From Leucobacter sp. OH1287 (GTDB lineage Bacteria; Actinomycetota; Actinomycetes; Actinomycetales; Microbacteriaceae): a DNA stretch of 64,000 bases. The stretch is taken from assembly GCF_003859945.1 (NCBI RefSeq), contig NZ_RQYM01000006.1, positions 53,818-117,817 on the forward strand. Direction: 5' to 3'. A program made the position numbers and the translations under genes. Numbering within the stretch: the first letter of the stretch is position 1; each line of letters starts with the position of its first letter. The notes under the pieces were generated by a model that searched no databases, was not told the DNA's origin, and saw only the letters and a list, made by a program, of their open reading frames with translations. Of this stretch, positions 37,235 through 45,875 are shown piece by piece.

Positions 37235-38053
37235 CTGTTCAGCAGCCGGGCTGGGCGCATCTGCATGACGACGAAGAGGCGCACAGCAACCCAGGCGGCG
37301 AGCCAGCCACCCGCGGCTAACCAGGCGACCGGTTCCGGATCGATCCACTGCAGAGCAAACAGCCCGACAATCGCCAGCAGCGCGATCACAAACAGCAGTT
37401 TCGCGAGCAGCAGGAGTATCTGGCGCGCCATAATTCGCTGCTGTGACTGGGCAAGCATCTCGTATGCGAAGATCACCCTCGCCTGCAGCAGCTGCTGGTA
37501 GTAGCCGGCTGCGACGAATTGCAGGTAGACGAGGAACGCCAGCACAACCAGGATCATCGCGGCGAGCGGGAGCAGTGACTCCAGCACGAGGCGTGACAGG
37601 CTGAGACGGGATCCGGTCTGCCAGAACCAGAGGGCGATCTGCGTGGAGACCGAAAATAATCACCGCGCACACCGCGGCGAGCACACTCTCAAGCACTGAG
37701 ATACCGAAGATTGTACGGCGCAGACCGAACTTGCTGGGGAGCCGCTGCTGTTCATTGCACGCAATCGGCACCGAAACCAGCACCGCGAGCACAATCACCG
37801 CCGCGAGCAGCAGCGTCTGCGGCAGATTCTCCGCTGTGCTGAGCAGCAGATTCACAACAATACCGGCGCCGAGCAATATGAGCCCGAGCGAGCTCTCTCG
37901 GATCGCCCACCCGATCCGCTGCACCCAGGTGTAGCCGAGAGCCCGCAGCAGGTTTTGAGTCCTAAGGCGGCTCGGCCGCAGCAGCAGCGCAACAACCAGG
38001 AGAGCGATCGTGAGGGATCTCAGCTGCCCCGGTTTAACACTACTTGTGCTCAC
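37231..38053 (-). pseudogene. Multi-spanning membrane protein, frameshifted
   Basis: Two overlapping reading frames together encode one protein of about 270 residues with roughly six helices. The first frame runs from ATG 38053 (MSTSSVKPGQLRSLTIALL) through VLAAVCAVIIF; the second continues as VSTQIALWFWQTGSRLSL to LLNS at 37231. The switch lies at about 37650-37662 beside TTTTC and looks like a single inserted base. ATG overlaps the stop of the upstream ABC ATPase, so it is the presumed permease partner. Either a decayed gene, a slip site or a sequencing error. Confidence 0.7.
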
Positions 38054-38703
38054 AATTTCACCACTCTGTCAGCTATCTGCAGCAACACGTCATCGTGTGT
38101 GCCCAAAACAATGGCGACACCCCGCTCTTTCGCCTCTTGTAAGAGCTTTGAAACGGCTTTGGCCGCGACAATATCCAGCGCCGAAGTGGGCTCGTCGAGG
38201 ATCAAAACGTCCGGGTGTTTAGCCATCGCGCGAGCCACCTGCACCCGCTGCCGTTCACCTCCCGACATTAGCTTCACCGGCTTACGCAGGTAATCCCCCA
38301 GCCCAAGCGCGGCCAGATACTGCTTAGCGTGCTCCTCGCTAGCGCCGCCCAGCATAACGTTCTGCAGCGCGGTTAGACTGTCTAGCACCTGCACCTCCTG
38401 CGAGCAAACGCCAAACTTTTCTCGACGCAGTGTTTGCCTGCGCTTTTCAGACAGCTCCGCGATGTTTTCGTCGTACCAAAACACCTGACCCGCGGATGGT
38501 TTCTGAAAGCCGTAACAGATGTTGAGCAGCGAGGACTTACCCGATCCGCTGCGTCCCGAGAGCACCACAATCTCACCACCGCCAATCGCGAGGTCAAGAT
38601 CGCTAACGATCTGCTGCTCTCGATCATTCTGCTTGTAGGTGATGCTAATGTCCGTCAGCTTAATCGACGCGGATGCCTGCGGATGCTGCCCGTTGACCGC
38701 CAT
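38050..38703 (-). CDS. ABC transporter ATP-binding protein (LolD/MacB type)
   Basis: About 217 residues. Walker A SGRSGSGKSSLLN, signature LMSGGERQRVQVARAMAKHP, Walker B VLILDEPTSALD and the switch His LGTHDD. Small, single-domain ATPases of this type work with MacB-like or bacteriocin-associated membrane proteins. The ATG at 38703 (MAVNGQHPQAS) follows AAGGAG; a longer reading upstream is unlikely. Its partner permease gene is frameshifted. Confidence 0.88.
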   Translation of the reverse strand: MAVNGQHPQASASIKLTDISITYKQNDREQQIVSDLDLAIGGGEIVVLSGRSGSGKSSLLNICYGFQKPSAGQVFWYDENIAELSEKRRQTLRREKFGVCSQEVQVLDSLTALQNVMLGGASEEHAKQYLAALGLGDYLRKPVKLMSGGERQRVQVARAMAKHPDVLILDEPTSALDIVAAKAVSKLLQEAKERGVAIVLGTHDDVLLQIADRVVKL

Positions 38704-38806
38704 AACAATCTCCTTTGACGCTACCTGATAAGGCACTGCCTAAAATTGTTACAGACTCTACTCGGTTTCTAGCGGATCCGCAATCTCACCGCCTAAGCAA
38801 ACAGGC

Positions 38807-38846
38807 GGGCGCTTGCTAGCTGTGGGCGCTTGCTAGCTGTGGGCGC
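38807..38846. repeat. 17-base tandem duplication
   Basis: GGGCGCTTGCTAGCTGT occurs twice in tandem (38807-38823, 38824-38840), then a partial third copy GGGCGC. The duplication includes the stop codon of the following minus-strand gene. Confidence 0.9.
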
Positions 38847-39153
38847 CGTCGTTATCGCGGCGGTGCAGCTCGTCGAGCTCCTTACGGGCGGCGATGTCTT
38901 CGGGGTTTGGTTTGAAGCTGAGTCCGAGCAGCGCGATCACCAACAGCGCGATAATAAAGGCGACACCGCCAGCGATTGCGGCGCGGTAGAGCCAGTCGTC
39001 GGTGACATAGCCGACGACGGCGAACGCGAAGCCCGCTAAAACAGCTGACAGTAAGAGCATTTCAAGCGGCCGCAGCTTGTCGCGCTTGCTTGGGTTGTGC
39101 GCGTAGGCCTGCTCTAATTTAGACTGCTCTGAATTGCTTGAATCGCTGCTCAT
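38833..39153 (-). CDS. Small two-helix membrane protein
   Basis: 106 residues from ATG 39153, directly after the previous stop. A Ser/Asn/Lys-rich N-terminus, then two membrane helices (EMLLLSAVLAGFAFAVVGYV and IAGGVAFIIALLVIALLGL) and a charged tail with KELDELHRRDND. No family recognised. Probably co-transcribed with the gene before it. Confidence 0.7.
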   Translation of the reverse strand: MSSDSSNSEQSKLEQAYAHNPSKRDKLRPLEMLLLSAVLAGFAFAVVGYVTDDWLYRAAIAGGVAFIIALLVIALLGLSFKPNPEDIAARKELDELHRRDNDGAHS

Positions 39154-39154
39154 C

Positions 39155-39709
39155 TTAACCGGCGGTCTCCTGAGTTTGGACTTTGCTATCAAAGACTGGA
39201 ATCAACCCAAAAACACCCGCTAGCACAGCGTGGGTGCCGTAGAGACCCGTCACCATCACCGGATCGTTAACGGCGAATAGCGAGGCGACCGCCAGCAGCC
39301 CGCTAAACCCGGCAAGCAGCCGCGCATCACGGCGCTGCGGCATTGATTTTGTGAGCAACAGGAACACAGCGTTGCACAGAGCCCAGCCCGCGATAATCAA
39401 CGCGAGCGAGGCAGCGGAGGGTGCGATTAGGAGCGCAGCAACCAGCGCCAGCGGATGGGCGGGGTTAAACGCCCGCGGCACCGTGCCGCGCAGTTTTGGC
39501 ACAAAAACGGTTAGCTGACTGATGGTCAGCGCGGCGCAGCCGACAACAAACAGCAACCTGTCAAAGCTCACACTCTCGTGATAGACAGCACTGAAACAGA
39601 CGGCGAGACCGATTAACAGGTGAGACACTCCGACCAAGAAAATAGGCACACTGCGGCGCAGTTGCGCAGGCACGCTAACCGCTGAGTGATTCTTAGCCAA
39701 TTTTGTCAT
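39155..39709 (-). CDS. Conserved membrane protein
   Basis: 184 residues, about six hydrophobic segments (SVPIFLVGVSHLLIGLAVCF first), no recognised domain. It lies 98 bases beyond the end of the ABC-2 exporter. A TAGACT box is 9 bases before the ATG. Function unknown. Confidence 0.7.
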   Translation of the reverse strand: MTKLAKNHSAVSVPAQLRRSVPIFLVGVSHLLIGLAVCFSAVYHESVSFDRLLFVVGCAALTISQLTVFVPKLRGTVPRAFNPAHPLALVAALLIAPSAASLALIIAGWALCNAVFLLLTKSMPQRRDARLLAGFSGLLAVASLFAVNDPVMVTGLYGTHAVLAGVFGLIPVFDSKVQTQETAG

Positions 39710-39807
39710 ACCGTGCCAAGTCTACCGCTTGTTTCGCGTCTGTGCAGAATAGGCACACCTAATCTGCCGCGACTAGCTCTCGAAAACCCGCTTACAGGGC
39801 GGGTGGA

Positions 39808-40938
39808 TCACGCCACGCGAGTGCCCGGAGGCAGCTTCACCGCCGGGGTTCTCGTCCGCCGGTACGCCAACCAGACCAGGCCCGCAGCGAAGACTGTCTG
39901 GCCGCCTAACCCGATCCACCAGCTTGGGATGCCCTTTTGGTAGGTCTCGAGCGCGGTCTCGCTCGGTTCAGAATCGAGATCGTCGACGCGGCAGCTGTCC
40001 TCAATACTTAGCGTTTCAGGTTCCTGCTGCAGGAAGCGCTGACCGCTCGCGGTGAGCGCAAACAGTGACTCGGGGTTGCCAAACTTGTCGAACTCCGCTG
40101 GCACACCGTCTGCGAGGATCGAGAACGGGTTCATGGTTAAGAAGACCCAGCTCCTGTCGGTGCGGTAGTTCTCGTAGGTGCTTACGTCCCACGGTGTGCA
40201 GTATTCTGCCTCTTCCTCTGCGGTGTCGATTGTGAGCAGCTCACCGTCCCGGTTCGTGAGCTGACCGCTGTCGTTGAACTCAACCTTGGTCAGGTCAAGG
40301 TCCCGCCACTTGTAGGTTACCTCGACGCGGTCGCTGAGGGTTGTCAGGCCGAAGAAGATGACCGAGCCGATGCACAAAAGCGCCACGATCAGGTAGGTTG
40401 CAACAACCGAGATGAGTGATTTCGCGATCAGACCGGAGATTGCGACGCCGATAGCGGAGACGATCACAACCTCGATAACCAGCAGCAGCAGCGAGATAAT
40501 CACAACAAACGGATTCAACCCGGTGGCGATTGCGACCGTCAGTAGGATCGGCAGCATCATCGCGATAAAGCAGATGCCCGTGATTGCCGCGGCGAGGATC
40601 TTGCCGAAGATAATCTCGGAGGTTGAGGCGGCCGTCAACTGCACGGACGCGAGCGTCGCGTTTTCGCGGTCACCGTTGATGGCGTTGCCGCTGAAAGCGG
40701 GCGCAACACAGAGCGCCAGGAACAGCGCCTCATAGAGCACGAAGCTGTAGAAGAAACCACCCTCTCCTGCCTCCGGATCCGCTGCCCTCGCCTCGGCGGA
40801 GATCAGACCAAACCCGAACCACGCGATCACGCCGGTGATGAGCATCATCAGGAAAACGATCGCCATGAGAACGATCCACGCCACCGACCGCATCCGCTGA
40901 CGCAGTTCGATTGACGCGATAACATACGCCCGTCTCAT
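39808..40938 (-). CDS. ABC-2 type permease (NatB-like)
   Basis: 376 residues. An N-terminal helix (IVLMAIVFLMMLITGVIAWF), a region conserved in NatB-type permeases (NGDRENATLASVQLTAASTSEIIFGKIL), a helical bundle, a large extracellular loop between about 210 and 345, and a last helix (WWIGLGGQTVFAAGLVWLA). Start overlaps the ATPase stop by 4 bases. Exporter of ions, drugs or lipids; substrate unknown. Confidence 0.87.
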   Translation of the reverse strand: MRRAYVIASIELRQRMRSVAWIVLMAIVFLMMLITGVIAWFGFGLISAEARAADPEAGEGGFFYSFVLYEALFLALCVAPAFSGNAINGDRENATLASVQLTAASTSEIIFGKILAAAITGICFIAMMLPILLTVAIATGLNPFVVIISLLLLVIEVVIVSAIGVAISGLIAKSLISVVATYLIVALLCIGSVIFFGLTTLSDRVEVTYKWRDLDLTKVEFNDSGQLTNRDGELLTIDTAEEEAEYCTPWDVSTYENYRTDRSWVFLTMNPFSILADGVPAEFDKFGNPESLFALTASGQRFLQQEPETLSIEDSCRVDDLDSEPSETALETYQKGIPSWWIGLGGQTVFAAGLVWLAYRRTRTPAVKLPPGTRVA

Positions 40939-42125
40939 CGCACACCTCCGTTACCAAGCTGCAAAAATGCCCGTTCCAGCCTTGATGACGTGGGCGTGAA
41001 CTCGATTGTGCGGATCCCCGCCGCCAGCAGCTGCTCCAAAACCGCTGCGGCGCTTAGTTCGTCGGGGCAGTCCACCAAGAAACCGCCTCGCTCAGCGCGC
41101 ACCCGGTAGGGCTTAACGGCGTTTGCTACCTCCTCCAGGGAGTGCGGCTGCAGCGTCATAATCCGCCAGCTGATCGCCTTCTCTGCCGGGTTTTGGGTGA
41201 GCGGATCCGCATAAATCACCGCCCGCTCAGCTCCCCCGCCGCCATCAGGCGCTGCTACGGCTGCGCTGGCGCCGCTGCCAGGGGCGGGCGCCTGAACTGC
41301 TGAGGCGCCCGGGGCTGGGCTGTCGCCGGGACCACCGGATACACCAGCGCCGGCAAAACCAGCGCCAGCGCCCACATCGGCGACAGCCCCCGCAGCTGGT
41401 GCGGTGCCCACGAGACTTGTTATGCTGGCGTTCTCGCGCAGCTGCGGCGCCGAGCCAGGGCTGCCGAGCAGCGCGGTCGGATCCACCAGGGTTTCACCCT
41501 CAAACATAAACACGGCGTTGTCAACCAGCTCGTCAAGCTCCGCGAGAATGTGACTAGAAACCAGGATCGCCTTGCCCTGCTTTGCAAAGCCCCGCAGCAG
41601 GTCGCGCAGGTGGATTCGCGCCGCCGGATCGAGGCCGGCAGCGGGTTCGTCAAGCAGCAGCAGCTGCGGGTCGTGCACGAGCGCACGAGCCAGGCCGAGC
41701 CGCTGCTTCTGGCCACGAGAAAGCACCCTGGCCGGTCGTTTTTCAAGCGCCTGCAGGTCGAGCATCGCGATCAGCTCGGTTGCTCGCGCCTCCGCGTTGA
41801 CGCGGCTAAAGTCGTGCAGCAGCGCGGAGTAGACGAGGGTTTCGCGCACGGTGAGGCTCGCCCAGGTGCCGAGCACATCAGGCATCCAGCCAATATGCTG
41901 GCGCGCCTTGAACGGATCCGCAGCAACATCTATGCCGTTGATTTTAACCTGGCCGCTGTCGGGTGCGATCAGGGTTGCGAGCATCAACAGCAGCGTTGTT
42001 TTACCGGAACCGTTCGGCCCGATTAGCCCGGTCACGCTACCGGCGGCGACGCTCAGGCTGGCGTTCCGCACCGCGGGCACCTTGCCATAGTGCCGGCTGA
42101 GATTAGTAGCCTCTACAACTGTCAT
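40935..42125 (-). CDS. ABC transporter ATP-binding protein (NatA-like) with low-complexity insert
   Basis: 396 residues. Walker A GPNGSGKTTLLLML, signature VLSRGQKQRLGLARALVHDP, Walker B LLLLDEPAAGLDPAAR and the switch His (LVSSHIL). After residue 235 there is a Gly/Ala/Pro-rich insert of about 60 residues before a C-terminal regulatory domain (MTLQPHSLEEVANAVKPY onward). A TAGATT box is 7 bases before the ATG (leaderless). Partner of the NatB-like permease. Confidence 0.92.
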   Translation of the reverse strand: MTVVEATNLSRHYGKVPAVRNASLSVAAGSVTGLIGPNGSGKTTLLLMLATLIAPDSGQVKINGIDVAADPFKARQHIGWMPDVLGTWASLTVRETLVYSALLHDFSRVNAEARATELIAMLDLQALEKRPARVLSRGQKQRLGLARALVHDPQLLLLDEPAAGLDPAARIHLRDLLRGFAKQGKAILVSSHILAELDELVDNAVFMFEGETLVDPTALLGSPGSAPQLRENASITSLVGTAPAAGAVADVGAGAGFAGAGVSGGPGDSPAPGASAVQAPAPGSGASAAVAAPDGGGGAERAVIYADPLTQNPAEKAISWRIMTLQPHSLEEVANAVKPYRVRAERGGFLVDCPDELSAAAVLEQLLAAGIRTIEFTPTSSRLERAFLQLGNGGVR

Positions 42126-42293
42126 AGCTACTAATCTACGAGATTAAGCTGGGGTGTGCAGCCGTAAACGCGCTAATTCATACCCGAGTACTAGAGAATC
42201 TGGGCAGCACGGCACCGGGGTGTGTGAGCAGGGCGCGACCGCGCGGGCGGCGCGCCACCAACGGCAGCGGGGCCGGATCCACCCGGGAAACAA

Positions 42294-42330
42294 AAAACTC
42301 CCGAGCCAAACAGCTTAGCTCGGGAGTTTT
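42294..42330 (-). terminator. Terminator of the rpsF-ssb-rpsR-rplI operon
   Basis: A 10-base perfect stem (42297-42306 with 42318-42327), extended by A-T pairs, is followed on the minus strand by TTTTTTG. It can also work on the plus strand. Confidence 0.9.
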
Positions 42331-42341
42331 GTTGGTTTTGT

Positions 42342-42791
42342 TTAGCGCGCGGAGATAACCTGCAGGGTTACCTCAGCATCAACGCCCTCGTGCAGGTGCA
42401 CGATAACCGGGTAGTCACCGGTGCTTTTAATGGTTGGAACGGTGATTTTGCGCTTGTCAATCTCGCCGATTCCAGCCTCTGCAACAGCGTCAGCCACGTT
42501 TGCTGGGCGAACTGAACCGAACAGGCGTCCGCCGGTGCCGGTTTTCACCTGCAGGCGGATCTTGTTCTCTTCCAGTTTCGCTTTGAGTGCTTTAGCGTCC
42601 TCAACAGAGGCGATTGCGCGAGCCTCGCGTGCCTTACGGATCTGCTCAACCTGAGCCTCGCCACCGCGAGTCCAAGCTACCGCGTACCCCTGTGGCACAA
42701 GGTAGTTACGTGCGTAACCGTTTTTTACCTCAACAACGTCGCCTGCTGAGCCGAGACCCTGCACCTCGTGAGTCAGAATGATTTTAGCCAT
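42342..42791 (-). CDS. rplI: 50S ribosomal protein L9
   Basis: 149 residues. [37 protein letters not shown] in two parts is the classic L9 N-terminal domain; the central helix and the C-terminal domain ending in VTLQVISAR are complete. Fourth gene of the operon, 12 bases after rpsR, with AAGGAGA before the ATG. Confidence 0.98.
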   Translation of the reverse strand: MAKIILTHEVQGLGSAGDVVEVKNGYARNYLVPQGYAVAWTRGGEAQVEQIRKAREARAIASVEDAKALKAKLEENKIRLQVKTGTGGRLFGSVRPANVADAVAEAGIGEIDKRKITVPTIKSTGDYPVIVHLHEGVDAEVTLQVISAR

Positions 42792-42803
42792 GATGATGTC
42801 TCC

Positions 42804-43061
42804 TTAGCGGCCTGAGCCTGAGTAAGGGAGCAGAGCCATCTCGCGGGCGTTCTTAACTGCCTTCGCGATTAGACGCTGTTCGTGCACTGAAACACCGGTG
42901 ATACGGCGTGAGCGGATCTTGCCGCGCTCTGAAATGAACTTCCGCAGTGTCGCAACATCTTTATAGTCGATAACACCAACGGTCTGCTTTTTAGCCGGTG
43001 CGAGTGGCTTTACAGCCTTGCCACGGCCCTTGCGGCCTGCGCCGCCTGCTTTGCCTGCCAT
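42804..43061 (-). CDS. rpsR: 30S ribosomal protein S18
   Basis: 85 residues. [19 protein letters not shown] and [21 protein letters not shown] are diagnostic. It has no zinc-binding CxxC motif, so it is the zinc-independent form or lacks that variation. Gly/Lys-rich N-terminal tail. Confidence 0.97.
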   Translation of the reverse strand: MAGKAGGAGRKGRGKAVKPLAPAKKQTVGVIDYKDVATLRKFISERGKIRSRRITGVSVHEQRLIAKAVKNAREMALLPYSGSGR

Positions 43062-43118
43062 GTTTTTAATCTCTTTTCTTAAGTGTTTAGGTTTAGCGTC
43101 TGCGTTAACCGTTAACGG

Positions 43119-43679
43119 TTAGAACGCAGCGTCATCGAATGAGCCGCCGTTGCCGGTTGGATTGTTTTGCGCCGGAGCACCCCAGGCTGACTCAGCAGCC
43201 GGTTGCGATGGCGCAGCCCACGCCGACTCAGCGGCCGGCTGTGAAGGGGCGGCGGGTTGACCCCAAGCTGGCTGACCCTGCGGCGCTCCGCCACCGAATC
43301 CACCAACCTCACCGCGGCTAGCGGTTCTGGTCACCTGCGCGGTAGCGAACCTAAGGCTCGGGCCGATCTCATCAACCTCAAGCTCCAGGGAGGTGCGCTG
43401 CTGCCCCTGATTATCTGTGTAACTGCGCTGTGACAGTTTGCCCTGCACAACAACGCGGGTGCCCTTGGTGAGCGAGTTCGCAATGTTTTCTGCGTACTGC
43501 CCGTATGCGCGGCAACCCAGCCAGAGAGTTTCGCCATCAACCCACTCGTTTGACTGACGGTCACGGACTCGCGGAGTTGACGCGATCCGGAATGTCACCC
43601 AAGAGTTTCCACTCTGTGACATCCGCAGCTCTGGATCAGAGACCAGATTTCCAACAACTGTGATCTGTGGCTCATTCAT
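43119..43679 (-). CDS. ssb: Single-stranded DNA-binding protein
   Basis: 186 residues. The OB fold (QITVVGNLVSDPELRMSQSG to residue about 115) binds ssDNA as a tetramer; a linker contains repeats of PSQPAAESAWGAP; the acidic interaction tail ends in DDAAF, slightly altered from the usual DDxPF. Between rpsF and rpsR in the usual order. Confidence 0.96.
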   Translation of the reverse strand: MNEPQITVVGNLVSDPELRMSQSGNSWVTFRIASTPRVRDRQSNEWVDGETLWLGCRAYGQYAENIANSLTKGTRVVVQGKLSQRSYTDNQGQQRTSLELEVDEIGPSLRFATAQVTRTASRGEVGGFGGGAPQGQPAWGQPAAPSQPAAESAWAAPSQPAAESAWGAPAQNNPTGNGGSFDDAAF

Positions 43680-43682
43680 GAT

Positions 43683-44042
43683 TTAAGCGCCCGCGTCTGC
43701 TTTACGAGCTGCTTTCGCCTGCTCGTGACGTGCCTTAGCGGCCTTCTGGGCGATCAGCTCGTCAGCGCGCAGAACCTTGGTGCGCATAACTGACTCAGAA
43801 AGGTTGAGCTGACGATCAAGCTCGGCAACTGCTGCCGGGGTACCGTTGAAGTTCACAACAACGTAGATACCCTCGCTCTGCTTGTTGATCTCGTATGCCA
43901 GGCGGCGCTTGCCCCAAACATCTACGTTCTCAATCTCACCACCGTCAGCGGTCACAACAGCGAGGAACTTCTCGATGTTGGGCTGTACGGTGCGCTCATC
44001 AGTGCGGGGATCGAGGATCACCATTAGTTCATATGGATGCAC
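43683..44042 (-). CDS. rpsF: 30S ribosomal protein S6
   Basis: About 119 residues from GTG 44042 ([16 protein letters not shown]). The start is set by AAGGAGGTGGG upstream; the longer in-frame reading to 44099 is not family sequence. The core [22 protein letters not shown] is typical, and the tail is Ala/Lys-rich. First gene of the operon. Confidence 0.96.
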   Translation of the reverse strand: MHPYELMVILDPRTDERTVQPNIEKFLAVVTADGGEIENVDVWGKRRLAYEINKQSEGIYVVVNFNGTPAAVAELDRQLNLSESVMRTKVLRADELIAQKAAKARHEQAKAARKADAGA

Positions 44043-44273
44043 TATTGACCCACCTCCTTCGGACTCTACGGCCACGGGATTTCCGTGACAGGAGGGCAAA
44101 TGTGCCGTTATCTAAAGAGAAATAATAGACAACCTAACAAATCTATCATTTTTTTGCGGATCACACCACCGCCGATCTCGCAGGGAGCTGCTCGGGGCTG
44201 GTCACCGGCCGCGGCAAACGGGGGCGAACCCCCCGGGCGCCGGCGCGGCCCTGGCGCTTCGGTGGCGGATCCG

Positions 44274-45806
44274 CTAGTTGCGGTAGCTGCGGCGCGTCAA
44301 CCGCTCCTGATCCTGTGTCGCCCACCACGCAAGCAGTTTCTCGGCGGCGGCATCTTCACCGAGCGGCCCCTCGTCAAGCCGCAGCTCCAGCAGGAACTTG
44401 TATGCAGCACCAACCGCCGGCCCCGCCTGCACCCCGAGCAGCTCCATAATCTGTTGGCCGTTCAGGTCAGGTCGCACGGCGGCGAGCTCCTCTGCGGCAG
44501 TAAGCTCTGCGATCCGCTGCTCTAGCTCGTCGTAGGCGCGTGCCAGCCTGGTTGCCTTGCGCTGATTCTGGGTTGTCACGTCCGCCCGCGTCAGAATGTG
44601 CAGGTTGTCGAGCACCTCGCCGCCGTCACGAACGTAGCGCCTAACCGCCGAGTCGGTCCACTCACTGTCGGAGTAGCCGAAGAACCGCAGGTGCAGCTCG
44701 ATCAGCCGCGCCACCTGCTTTATCGTTTCGTTGTCGAACCGCAGCTGCCGCAGCCGTTTCTTCGCGAGCTTCGCACCCACCACATCGTGATGGTAGAAGG
44801 TGACACTCCCCCGTTCAAAGCGGCGTGTCGCGGGTTTGCCGATGTCGTGCAGCAGCGCTGCCAACCGCAGCACCGTATCAGGCGGGGTGTCACTACCGCG
44901 GCGGCGTTTTTCAAGCTCAATCGCCTGCTTAAGAACGGTCAGACTGTGCTCGTAAACATCCTTGTGCCGCTTGTGTACGTCCTGCGCCTCGCGCAGCAGC
45001 GGCAGCTCCGGCAAGAACTCGTCGGCGAGAGTGGTCTCAACCAAAAGCCGCAGTCCCGGCACCGGGTCATCACAGTTGATGAGCTTCACCAGTTCGTCGC
45101 GGATCCGCTCAGCACTAACAATCTCAAGTCGCTGTGCCAGCTGCTCCATCGCCTCTCGCACCCGCGGCACAACCGTAAAGCCGAGCTGCGAAGCAAACCT
45201 GGCGGCGCGCAGCATCCGCAGCGGATCGTCACTAAACGACTGCTCCGGCAGGCGCGGGGTGTTAAGGCGACCGGCGAGCAGATCCTCAACGCCGCCGGCA
45301 ACGTCGACGAGCCGCATCTCGGGCAGCTTAAGCGCGATCGCGTTAACCGTGAAATCACGACGCACCAGGTCATCGTTGATACTGTCGCCGAAGGTCACCT
45401 CGGGTTTGCGCGAATCGTCCCGATAAATCTCTGACCGGTAGGTTGTCACCTCAATCGTGTGGCCGTCAACCTTCGCCGCGAGGGTTCCAAAGGTGCTGCC
45501 AAGATCCCACACCTTTGAGGCGACCGTCTCTAAAATCTCGCGCGTCTGATCCGGTCTCGCGCTGGTCGTAAAGTCGAGATCAACCTCGCCGCTCAGCACA
45601 TCCCGGCCGAGCAGCACATCCCGGACGGGCCCGCCAACCAGCGCAAACTCTTGCCCGGCGGCGGCGAATGCGGCGGCGAGCTGCTTCACCGGGGAAGCTG
45701 ACGCGATCCGCTGCAGCTCAGCGAGTGACTGGGCGAGCGGTCGAATCTGCTGCCGCGGTGCTGCGGGGGAACCACTGTTGGGACGCTCTTGGGCATTTGG
45801 ACGCAT
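44274..45806 (-). CDS. cca: CCA tRNA nucleotidyltransferase
   Basis: About 510 residues from ATG 45806. Nucleotidyltransferase head: FALVGGPVRDVLLGRD with the GSxxR-like site, VDLDFTTSARPD with the metal Asp pair, and RRDFTVNAIAL; then NDDLVRRDFTVN, the flexible arm and an HD domain (LAALLHDIGKPATR). It adds CCA to tRNA 3' ends. TAACCT box 7 bases before the start (leaderless). Divergent from the DUF6049 gene, the standard actinobacterial layout. Longer readings upstream run into that gene's promoter. Confidence 0.95.
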   Translation of the reverse strand: MRPNAQERPNSGSPAAPRQQIRPLAQSLAELQRIASASPVKQLAAAFAAAGQEFALVGGPVRDVLLGRDVLSGEVDLDFTTSARPDQTREILETVASKVWDLGSTFGTLAAKVDGHTIEVTTYRSEIYRDDSRKPEVTFGDSINDDLVRRDFTVNAIALKLPEMRLVDVAGGVEDLLAGRLNTPRLPEQSFSDDPLRMLRAARFASQLGFTVVPRVREAMEQLAQRLEIVSAERIRDELVKLINCDDPVPGLRLLVETTLADEFLPELPLLREAQDVHKRHKDVYEHSLTVLKQAIELEKRRRGSDTPPDTVLRLAALLHDIGKPATRRFERGSVTFYHHDVVGAKLAKKRLRQLRFDNETIKQVARLIELHLRFFGYSDSEWTDSAVRRYVRDGGEVLDNLHILTRADVTTQNQRKATRLARAYDELEQRIAELTAAEELAAVRPDLNGQQIMELLGVQAGPAVGAAYKFLLELRLDEGPLGEDAAAEKLLAWWATQDQERLTRRSYRN

Positions 45807-45875
45807 GACTAATAGGTTACAGCGCAATTGCCCGCAACAATACAAATTACAGCTACGCCGCCTAAAATAGGAGAG

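Noticed and set aside
37231..38703. Lactococcin-972 type bacteriocin exporter
   Set aside because: The ATPase is of a compatible size, but no small precursor peptide or typical bacteriocin-associated membrane protein was recognised.
44598..45434. Long antisense frame in cca
   Set aside because: Antisense shadow; cca has complete motifs on the other strand.
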